This document shows, piece after piece, positions 12,101 to 24,100 of a stretch of DNA of 64,000 nucleotides. The first letter of the stretch is position 1. Every line of letters begins with the position of its first letter. The notes below the pieces were generated by a model that did not search any database, was not told the origin of the DNA, and worked only from the letters and a program-made list of their open reading frames with translations. Source of the stretch: Balanoglossus misakiensis. Taxonomy: Eukaryota > Hemichordata. Position numbers and translations under genes: made by a program. The stretch is taken from assembly GCA_040954595.2 (NCBI GenBank), contig CM082587.2, positions 248,001 through 312,000 of the forward strand, written 5' to 3'.

Positions 12101-15100
12101 GGCTTGCTTGCTTTTAATCGTTCAAAAATGTTGTTGTTCTTTATCAATGCTGTTGTGCCAGTTCTATGAAAAGCGTTTTAAGATATTTCAATGTCTATCC
12201 CAGTCCTCCAGATATTGAAGCGTAAGCCTCCACACAACATTATGTACAATTATCATTTCATTCTTACCAGGTTTGGTCGTAGATTTTGGTTGATCTTGCT
12301 TTGGTGGTTCAGGTTGAATTGGCTGAGGTTTTATGAGAGCAACATGTGTTGGTTCATCTACTGGTGGTGGCGTCTGTGTATCAGCTTTACTGGAGTTGCT
12401 GTCTTCATCCCCGATTGAAAACTTCACTGGTTCTGTAATGTCAGAGGTCATCGAAAAGCCAATTGGAGATTTGGGTTTGGCGTCAATTTGTGCCATGGGT
12501 GGTGTTGCTGGCTTCGACAACAGCTTTGTCGTTGCTTGCGCTGAAGTTTTTGATGACTGTTTTGAGGACGACAACTGTGAGGATGATGGAGGGGTATCTG
12601 GCTTTGCAGGCTGTTTAGCAACTGGTGGCATAGCTGGTTTTGTTGGCTGCTTGGCTGCTGGTGTTGTTGTTGTTGTTGCAGTCTTGGATGGCTGTTTAGA
12701 TGCTGGTGGCGTGGGTGCCTTTGGAGGATGTTTTGCAGCAGGTGGTGTAGAAGGTTTGGAGTGTTTTGACACTGGTGGTGTTGCAGGTTTTGTTGAATGT
12801 CTTGGTGGTGTTGTTGACTTTGAAGAATGTTTTAATGAGGGTGCTTGGGCTGCTTTCGAGTTCTGTGAAGCTGGAGGGGTTTTAGTCTTAGGAGGCCTGG
12901 ACTCTGGCATTTCAACTTGGAGATCTGTAATAAAAAGAAATTTGCACATTCAACAGAGGCACCACTCCCCAGGTTGAATACTCTACAGGACAGCCATGAC
13001 TTCATACAGGAAACGAACGGTTGAAACAGACATCAAGATTGTTTTCATCACTCTATATACATCACACAATATACAGTCAGTGATGGTAGTAGATATATGT
13101 TGAAATCTTACCAGTACTCATGTCCACTGGTTGGTGCAATGGGTGAGGATGGTGCATCTCAAATAGTGGTTGATGTGCTGGTTGTTCCGTTGGTGATTGT
13201 GGTTGTGTTAGCAGTGGTTGATGAACTGGCATCTGTGGTGGTGGCACAGGTTTCAACTGCCGCACAGGCATTGGGGAAGCTTTACTACTTGGCCGACTTG
13301 GCTGTGCTGGCAGACTGCTGTGACTGGCTGGCCGTACTGCTCAAACAACAACAAAAATAGTCACAAAAATGACAAAAAAGGAGACTCCTGGTATCAACAG
13401 AAGTTGCTCACATATAATGATGAGCAGCATTTTAACTTTCAAGAGGACTTTAATTCATTTTTAAAACCAAGTACAGATTTCCATTTTTTTTAAAACTTTT
13501 CCACCCCCGCCACTGTACTAAGAAGATACATTTGTAGTCTGATAACAAGTCTCACTTTGTCCATTTTAGGGAAACATGATGACCATACTATTTACCTGAT
13601 GGTGGAGTAACTGGCGGTGCCTTTGCAGTCATTGCTTCAAATGAATCAATGGTGCCTGTCAGATGAGCTGCTAAAATGGAAGTTGGGGGTGACTGCATAG
13701 CTGCTTGTGGTATCTGCTGCAAGAAAAACACATTTCAATCTGAATGACATGATACAAATGTTGCCAATGTTATTTGGATCATGTGACAAGTTGTCTGTCC
13801 TATGTCTAGAGAGCTACCCTACATGGTGAAACCTTCACCAATACATGTGGTATTATACACCCCATGTGTAATGCCATTGACCAGGTAAATATATACTGCC
13901 CTCTTTGTTGACATTAATGACTAGTTTTGTTTTATTTGCATGCAGTTTTGTGCTTTTGAGGAATTCTTTTATATACTATAGCAGACGAAATAATTTAATG
14001 AAAGGGTAAAAATTCACAGCTATATGATCTTGACCAAATTGCTGGCCTATTTCTGTGAACACAGCAGCCAGTGACAGAAGACAGGAGCTATATGATCTTG
14101 ACCAAATTGCTGGCCTATTTCTGTGAACACAGCAGCCAGTGACAGAAGCTATATGATCTTGACCAAATTGCTGGCCTATTTCTGTGAATACAGCAGCCAG
14201 TGACAGAAGACAGGAACAAGACTGAGACAGGGCCCCTCACAAATTGACAGAACCTCTGTAGTCTGTGTCACTGACCAAATGCACTTACCTGGGGAGGATG
14301 AAATGTGGGTTGTGTTGGTGGAGCATCAACATTAGGAATTGGTAGCTGACTCTGATCAGATGTAGTTTTGGAAGTGTGCTGTTGCTTTGAAGGCACAGCG
14401 GCAATTTTCTTTTTCTTCTTAGCTGGTGATGCATCCTCTGTGGAAGACATTTATGAATGTCAAACACAACATGAAAGTATTCCAATCTAGGTCATAGTAA
14501 CATTCCACAAGATGCTCGCCAAAATGCAACAAAAATGTCTGAACCTGTCCTAACGTTATTCCCACTATGCAGGTCTGGACAGACTGAAGAAATTGTTTGG
14601 TTTGCAGGGGTGTCCAGTTATAACAGAGGTTCTTTTAACATGGTTCTGTCAAAGGGAAGGGAAAGGGTGTTTGGTATTCTGGTTTCACCCATTTAGTTAC
14701 ATCATCAAGACTTTCCAATATGTCCAGCTACCTACCTGTATGACACACTTACCTCTGTCAATGTTTGAGCAAATTCTACAGATAATATACTTTATGACTT
14801 CATCAATTTTATTTAGCATAAAGAGTGGCGTGTGTGTTCAGGTAACAAGGACCAGTCATTTTCTGCTTCAGGATAGCTCCAGTTGTGACCACTATGCAAA
14901 CAGTTTCCCACATAGACACCTCAACATCCAAGATTTTAAACATCCACTCATTCCACCTGAATACTGAATACTGTGGAATACTTTACTTTCACTGAAATTT
15001 ATTTTGTTGAAAACAAAAAGTTCTGACTTCATATCATCATTTCAATGGGAAGAATTTTCAATGTTTTAGCAGAAACTGAGATCAGTAGCACAATACATTC

Positions 15101-18100
15101 AAAGTCGAAAAGTATTCAACAGTATATCAGTGTAAATTACACTTGAAGACACACTGACACGAACAGATGCAATTTGCCTAAAATGATGTCCATTTCACAT
15201 TTGATGTTTTTGTGGTCCGAGTATAAACACTCCATTGCTATTTGAGACAACTATGCAGAACTATGCAGTTTTTTTGCACAATTTGGGGTGCTAATGTGTA
15301 CCATACCAGTTACAAGCTGCTGATAATTTCTGACATATCTGGATCTTTTTGCCAATTTCTAGGGTTAGGGTTAGATGTTGACATTTCTTTGGTGCTTAGG
15401 CCAACTGCTCTCATTTGAACAGTTTCTTTTTTCACTCTAAGGATAGTGGGGGTTGCAACAAACCAAGATTTCTTCAGCAAACTATATCAGTGGTTGCGTT
15501 AATTGGAATGTACTGTTAGTGTTAGACAATATCCATGAGAACTGTACCTCATTTCTGGATAGCCTGACTGAATAAACACACATTTTCAATCAGCAAAAAT
15601 TCACACACACGTCACAAAAAAGACCTGGTTTTGTTTTGTTTACACTGCCTTCCAAGACACCTAGCCTCCTCAATGCATAGCTGCAAAACACACCACCTTC
15701 ACCAATTTCTTCCCTCTCCCTCAATGTCTAACTTTTTTCAGTCCTTGTGCATGCCAACAAGTGACAAGTTTTAACATGATTACACAGTGTACACGATGAC
15801 TATTTCATATTTTGAGCTGAAGGATCAACTCTACAATATATTTTATTGGAAGAAACAAGTGTTGTTCCACTAGTTACGCAGACTACATTGTAAATATATT
15901 ATATACATACTGGGTTGCTAGAAGTTATTTTGCTAAATTGAGCAAGCTGATGAACTATGGATCTTTTGAAACTACTGACAAAAAGTATTGCATTCTGTCA
16001 CAGACAAATTTCTCTTTCCAAAAGCTATAAATCATACATGACTAACAAAAGGTAGATAAGGCAAGAGAAACTGTCAAGAGTACCTGGACAACAATCTTTT
16101 GAAAGGTTAACATAGACAATGTGGAATACACAAAATTATACAAATGTTTGTTTTGAAATAAACTTTCACAAATAAAAACTGAATTTGTCTCCAGAAGACC
16201 AAAATGCATCAAGTTAATGCTTTCTAAAAACCACACTGACCAATTAAGTCTACATGGGCGCAGAGTACTATTTACAAAGCAGAAAATAGTTTTACACAAA
16301 AGTTACACTGAAACATCTTGTACAAGCTTTGACTTTGAGAAAATCTTGTGCTTTTTTTACTTAAAAAAATTTATTCTTTCTTTCTCATCCCAAATAAATT
16401 CTGCTGATAGTAGACTGAAGCCATTTGAGAGTGCATGTGTTTTAGGAACAGGGCTGGCCAACTATTGGCTAGATTAGTTTACGTGGGCCCACTGAGTATT
16501 CCTCAATGGTGGTGGAGCTGGCTACTAAGAAAAACATTGAGCAAACACTTGTTGGCACGCACAAGTAGACAGATATGCATATCCCAAGGAACTTTTCGGA
16601 ATAACTTAAGTTATTTCTGATTTTACTGCAGCTATTCATAGAGGGTGGGTCAAAGAAGAGCACACAAAAACGCATGCACAGGGAATATACCCGACAGCAC
16701 TGTGTTCATTTGGTGATAAGACTTTATCACCCTTTAAGCGCACTGTCGTGTATAATGACAACCCACCCACCACACAGCCAAACAATCGGACAGAGCGCGC
16801 AAGACGCCCCCACAGCATCTGAACTAACAAACACTCATCACAAAGCTGCAAGTGACTAACTTCTTATGACTTCTTTGGAACTTGAAGATTACCATGCGAG
16901 GGACACACACAGCACAGCTCGCGGTACTCCATCAATGTTCAACGTGTAGCCCAGCTGGCCTGCCTCCCTGATCACACATGCCACTCTTTAGGCTTTCAGT
17001 ACATCTGTACACAGGTTAAAAAACTTGGCTGGATTTTCTGACACTATGAAAGCTAGAGGATACAATGTCCACAGCAATCACAACATGTCTTCACAACAAG
17101 TAATGTGTACACTAGTCTTCTAAGTTAGAAGTGCAATTGGTCAATTTTCAGCAGTGAACTTGTTTTTAAATATATTTTCTGACAACAAGGCAAATCAGTC
17201 CTTATGGAAAGAATGCTCCCATGATTGCAAAATATGCGCAACATTGGTTTCACAGTGCTGGGCACTGATAATATACACCAAATATGTGCATAAAAGTGAC
17301 AATTAGAAGTAAAGAGTTTGATTGATTCTGAAGCAAGCCAAGTTGCTGATTACCATGATTTCACTTTTTGTGATTTGCTTTTAGAAGTCACAAGCCTAAA
17401 CCAATAGCTAGTGTACACATATAGACAATGGTAACTTACACGTTTGAAAAAGGCATCTTATGCATATTGTTTTTGTTTTAACTACCTGACTCTGAGTCAC
17501 TACTGTCTGATGAGCTAGAAGAACCGCTACTGCTACTACTACTGTCGCTATCTGATGAACTGCTGCTACTGGCACTCAGCCTCGATGGACCACCAACCAC
17601 ATCGATCATACTTTCAACTGCTTCCCTCTCAGCTGTAAGCAAAGAAAAGGAAAACGTCATTTCTGTTGTAAACGTTAGCAATTTCAATCATGTGCTATCA
17701 ATAAATTTATAGGAAAAGAAACCACATAAGACATCATTTCAAGTTTATTTTTGTTTTGGTTAAAACTACTGCAAAAATAGCCTATGGTTGGACATTCTGC
17801 GAGACTAATTTATACACCTACCTTTCTTTGAAGATTTCTTTGCATAAGCACCACCTAACTGACCACTAACGTCTTGTAACCTCCTTTCTAATTCTTGTTT
17901 TTTTTCCCTCTGTTGTTCCTCTTTCGTCTTTCCTGAATTCTTTTTGGCTGCAATGATTAAAAGATTCCTCACTGTATCATATTCAATATTTTATAGCAAT
18001 CGGACGGATGTCATACCGAACAAATATTTTCACATATGCAAACAAAATTCTGTTCCCATGGCATGAAACAACCACCATCATGTCCCCATGAGAGGCAACG

Positions 18101-21100
18101 GTGATTGTGATTAACATGGGATTGCATTTACTATCACCTCAATTGATTAAAAAGTCACGTCATGGCTAAATGAGCTGGTACTTTTGCCCAATGAGGTATT
18201 CAGTGTTACTGCAATGCAACTTTCAAACATTTCAAATTAGAATTACAAAATCAACCTGCCAGATTCTGACTGTCTCATGAAAACAGCTCAAAAGCTGTAC
18301 ACCAAAGTCCTTATGAATCTTACACAAAATAATACAAATTGTCGAGGGACAAAACTACATCTTACCGTAAGGTTTCCGAGGCTTTTTCCTTAAACACTGC
18401 ATGACATATCTTTCAAGCTCTCTTAATGTTGAAGGTTTAAGTGTTTCAAAGTCTATTTCAATTTCATCAGGATTGGAATCTCGAAGTGAAGGTTCTCTTG
18501 CCTGGATTATATGTACTACTCTTCCTAATTTGTCACCTGTAAGAAGGGAAAGGAGTGTGTTAACAGTTGACAAAGCATTAAAATCTTTGCAATGAAGTAT
18601 TCTAATCTGATGCCTTGGTTGTCTCAGTTTTATGCATTCTCAACAAATGATTTAAGCAAATTATACCACAGCCCTATTTTATATATTGGGGAGAACCATA
18701 AAAAGTCTTAATATTAACATGTCAACATACCTGGTAATTTATTAATATCTAAACTAAGTTGCCTTTTTTCATCATATGACATTGGTTTTGCCATGTCTTC
18801 ATCTTCACTCTCATACACTGGTGGAGCCTGCTGTTTGTTCTTTTTACTTTGTCTGATGGTTAGAAAAAAAGATCAGAATTACATTTTTCTCCAACTGCAA
18901 AAATCAAGACAGTGGACTTGCCACCACAATATGGCTGTCCATTCTGACCACAAAGAAGTGAAGACATTAGGTGACAACTGATGTTGGAGAGAGACAACCA
19001 TTAAAAAATCCTTACCTGCTATTTGACCTCTTTGGTGGTTTCTTTGCAGCTGGTGGTTTTGTTGATGTTGGCTTCTGTTTTGGCTTCGGTTTCTCTTTCT
19101 TCTCTTCTTTCTTCACTTCAACTTTCTTCTCCTCTTCCTTCTCAGGCTTTTCAACTTCCTTTTCTTTTTCCTTCTCTTTTTCTTTTTTCTTTTTCTTCTT
19201 TTTGGGATCTTTTTCCTTTTCCTTCTCATCATCTTTCTCTTTTTCCTTTTTCTTCTTCTTTGGTTTGTTAAATGTTGCTTCTGATAATGCACTGAGTTGT
19301 TCGTGTACCGCTCTCAGCTGAAAACAACAAAGATTATTAATGAATAGTTGTGTGGCCGTTCAACAATCTGGCAGTCATAAGGGACATTTTCAAAGTTCCT
19401 CTTGGCTAAAAGACGACTGTAATCAGTTGTACAGATATAGATCCTTCGACATGGTCACTTTAAGACCATACAGCAAAAACAGCAGCAGAACGCTGATGTT
19501 GATGAAGCAAGGCCTTCTTTGACACATGCCTCAGTTGACACGCATGATATCATCATTTTACAGTACTCAAACTTTTCCAATTGCAGTTGCTAAACTTGCA
19601 CATGAAAACACACAATACCCAAGTGTGAATTGGCTAATATGAGCACACAATTTAAATTCTCACCTGTGCCTGGAGCTGTGATAATTTGTTGGCCCTCTCC
19701 TCTTCGCTATCTGTGCTATCTGAATCTGATGAGGAATCACTACTACTGCTACTTCCACTACTGCTACTGGCTGCAGTGGCGGCTGGTGTTGGGTCTGGCT
19801 CACTAGGTGGTGGAGTTGGTTCATCAGGCATTTTAGCAAATTTCATTTCAAAGACATCCTGCATGAGAAATTATACGGATACTTAGTCTTAATCAAACTA
19901 GTGACATTTTGGCAAGTCTAAATATAAATAGATTAGCATTTCAAAGGTTAGTCCGATTGCCAGGTCACATGATGAAAATAGCCTACCTGCAATTTTCTTG
20001 CCATGGCAACTACATCATGGTCTGGCGGATTGTACTTGTAACAATTTGTGAATATTGACCTAACATCGCCAGCAAATTCATTTGCAGTGTTGTACTCTCT
20101 AGTGTCCATCTTCCTCTGAAAGAAATTAGGAATGGAAATCAACACAGCATTAAAATCCAGCATTTTGAACATGGTCATGCCTGTTTCATTGGCAGAAGTC
20201 ATATTGATGAGATCAACGAAGTAACTGACTGTTCCCATGGCATGAAACAACCACCATCATGTCCCCAAGAGAGGCAAAGTGACTGTGATTAACATGGGAT
20301 TGGATTTACTATCACCTCAATTGATTAAAAAGTCACGTCATGGCTAAATGAGCTGGTACTTTTGCCCAATGAGGTATTGGCAGCCACATAGTTCTAGTGA
20401 CTGTTGATATTTCCAAATTACTTGATGTATTCACAAAATCAGATTGAATGATCACATGACATGTCAGTGCATTACTTCAGGTGAACATCAAAATTATCAT
20501 CTTATAGCTCCAATGAAACTTATTTAGAGACAACTGACCATAAAAAAGCTACCATATTTTCTTTCAACGAGAGTGGCTTACCTTGACAGAACCCAAGTCC
20601 ATTGGATTTTTTATAATTTCATGGTAATCATGAAGCCCCAGCAGCTGTGCATCCACTGGTTTGTAAAACGGCCACGCATAACCCTGGGAAGATAGGTTCA
20701 CATGACGGTTAAGTTTTTCATTCAAGCAATAGTTGAAGAACCAGAATGTATTAGCATGTGATCTGACATATTCTAAAATGCCTCTTCCAATATCCTGCAA
20801 TTTAACAGACTCAGCTGATTTTTACAGCAGTGGTCAGGGAAATTGATAGGGGTTTATCAACTTTAGTATCCAAAATTATACGACACCTGATGTAAACATA
20901 GTTTGCTTAATTCATTCAAAACACTGCAGCTTTTGTCATACTGATGAGATCACCAAAGTAGCCGACTGTTCCCATGGCATGAAACAACCACCATCATGTC
21001 CCCATGAGAGGCAACGGTGATTGTGATTAACATGGGATTGCATTTACTATCACCTCAATTGATTAAAAAGTCACGTCATGGCTAAATGAGCTGGTACTTT

Positions 21101-24100
21101 TGCCCAATGAGGTATTGGCAGCAGCATAGATCTAGTGACAGTGGACGATTCCAAATTGACATGTCAGTGTACAATCATTTGTCAAAAACATGTTTACGTT
21201 CTCTTGCACGTGATTGCAAGTGATGAAGATTTTTTAATATTCTCTTTCCTACACAGTGTGGCTTTTCACAGCCAAGTAGATCTATCTTAGAGAGCTACTT
21301 TTTATCGCGTAACAGATCACACACACAGGCTATCATAACTGGTTGAAGTGAACCTCGAAGGACATGTTGTAGTGCTTCCAACAGGCAAGATATTTCTAAT
21401 TGCTTCAGTGATGAGCTGCCTCCTCCTGATATGGCGTACAGAACACACAATACACACAGTAGATCACCAAGAAGGAACTCACTGAATGTTTCTTTGAAAA
21501 AAGTTCCTTAAGAATTCCACTACAGTACTTGAGCTGTTCAGTAAGTTTTCCTTTTTTGCCTTTGCTGTGCTGAGCTGCATCAGGCAAGTCCTTTTTAGGT
21601 GGTTTAATTTTGCGTCCACTTTCCCTCCTTGCTGGAATCTTAGCAGGTTTGCCAGTGGATATGGGTTCATTCATCATGGGCACAGGTTCTTCATGAGAGG
21701 GAGGTAATATTAATGCTGTTGGTGTTGTTGTGTCTGCTTTCCTCTTCACGCCTTTCTTTGCCTAACAGACAAAAAAACACCACAGATGTTAGTTTTACAG
21801 AAAAGCTTGTGTCAAAAACGTATGTCATCAGTTATTTCCTTCACAAGACTAAACCATGATTACATTAGTTTACTTATTATTTATGAGAAAATGCCAAGTA
21901 ACGCATGGACAAAATTCAAGCTTACTTTTGAAACTGGCTGTGCTGGTGGCTGTACAACAGAATTTGCTTGCTGAACTTGCTGGGGCCTATAATCTGGAAT
22001 ACTTAGTTGAGGGGGCAATTCCGGTAATGGCATTTGCATTTGTTGCTGGACTGGTGGTGGCGGTGGTGTCGCTGTTGACATTGGCAATGCTGTAATAGAG
22101 AGCAATACAACTTTAGATACAATATGCCAGGACAATGAGTAAAATGAATAATTTCCAGCACATTGTATGAAAAAGAAATTCAACTCAACCAGCCATGCAC
22201 AAAGATGAAATAGGGGTCCAATCTTACAAGTGGAAATATTAAGTGGACCCAAGATGAAATTAAAGTGAAAATTACTAATTACCTGTGACACCTGGCTGTG
22301 GTTGGGGGCTTGTTACTACTGCTTGTGTTGCAGTAGGAGTAAGCTGTGAAACTGCTGCAGCTATAGGACCTCCGCGACCTTTGGCTTTCTTCGCCCTCTT
22401 CCCCATAATTTCAGAGTCTTTCGATGGCGGTGGTATTTCAATTTCTTCCTGTGGCATCTGTGCAACTTTTGTGAGAAACTGTTTTTCTAGTGCTTGAGCC
22501 ATGAGGACAACATCCTGTGTGAATGAGATAAATTTTCTGTCCATGTCACTTTGAAACTTGCAAACTCCTACTTTTTAATAAATGACCTCAAGTTGAAATA
22601 ATCAGCTTTTCTCAGATTAAAATTGAAATCAGGAATTCAGATCAGGTGCAGATCTAAAATTGTATATCATCACAGAAAAGCATGAATGCTGCCACTTATT
22701 TGTGTAGACAACACTCTTTATGAACATTTATCGATCTTGCTATCATGAGCCAAAGTTCATTACAAATTATGAGTGAAATCCATAACACAATATGGGGTTT
22801 TCTCAGATGAAAGTTAACTGAACATCAATATGAACATCAGAGTAGGTAAGGTTATATTCATCACAGAAAACCACTCTTTTCATCATACACAAAAAAAATC
22901 ACTGAGCTACAATAGTTAAAATCTTACCTCGCCTGGTTTGTTGTATAAATAACAATTTGTAAACATGAGATTGAAATCCGACATGCATTCTTTTGCGCTG
23001 TGGTAATAATTACTTTCTAATCTTTTCTTAATAGTACCAAGGTCCATGGGATTTTTTATGATGTCAAAATAATCCTGTGGGCAAAAAGATATAACTGGTT
23101 AATGAATGGACACCACTATTACACAGGGTGCACATAACTAAAATTCTGATCAAATCTTTGCAAACATTGATGCTTCACTCAGAAAGAAAAGCATGAGGAT
23201 TTTTAATGATTACTTTTTCACCAAGTGTTACGGAAATCACAACAAACAATCTGAATGCACTCTACATCATACTTACTGGTAGTCCTAGTTTGCTTGGGTC
23301 AACAGGTGTATGAAATGGCCAAGCAAACTGGTGTTTCCAGACAGCTTTCATAACTACATTTTTCAGGTAAATTAGCTGATTTGTCTGTCTTCCGTGTCTT
23401 TTCTGTTCCATTTTCTGAAACAGAATGAGATAAAAAAAAATCTTACATCTACAACCTCAGGTGTATCTACAACTCCAGCTGAAAATTTTGCTCAAATTTT
23501 GAATCTTGCTACCACCCAATCTCTAAATCACACGGATACACACCCTTTTGAAATTGCAGAATGTAGTACACAAATGGGATCTTTGGGAGCTACATCTACT
23601 GTACGCTATCAAAAATAAATACACTGCACAATAACATAGAAGCAGACTTACCACTTCTTGAGATTCTGGTGATAGTTCTTGCTGTACTGGTTGTACTGGC
23701 TGTTGTGGCGTTAGTGGCAATGGGTTTGGTTTAGGAGTTTCATACCCTTCATACATAAGAGATGGTCTTCGTACTCTCTTCCCAAGATGAACTGAGGGGC
23801 TAATTCCATTTACAGACTGACCATTAGCACCAATTGGGTCATTCTGCATGCCAAGAACATTATTCCTATAAAAAAAAGTCAAATTAATCTTGCTCATTGC
23901 TTTCTAATTAAATCTTGCGTAGATGTTTCAAAGGTACAATTTTGTTCTAATTTGCAAAAATATGGATTCATTGCAATTGATTGGGTGTACTTCAGTAGGG
24001 ACTTTTATTCTTGCATTTACTTTTTACAGATGTCTTCAAGCAAAAACAAATCAAAAGGAAAACGGCTTAGGGGGATAAAATCCACACGCATCTACTGTTG

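Noticed and set aside
12333-12977. 214-codon plus-strand open frame rich in Gly, Val and Cys
   Set aside because: It is the antisense shadow of the BET Thr-Pro-Pro repeat exon, where low-complexity codons keep the opposite strand open.
15361-15375. Telomere-like AGGGTTAGGGTTAG
   Set aside because: Only about two units inside an intron; no array and no subtelomeric context.
19016-19317. Plus-strand Phe/Ser-rich frames over a long pyrimidine tract
   Set aside because: Shadow of the Lys/Glu-rich BET exon; the real frame is on the minus strand with correct splice sites.
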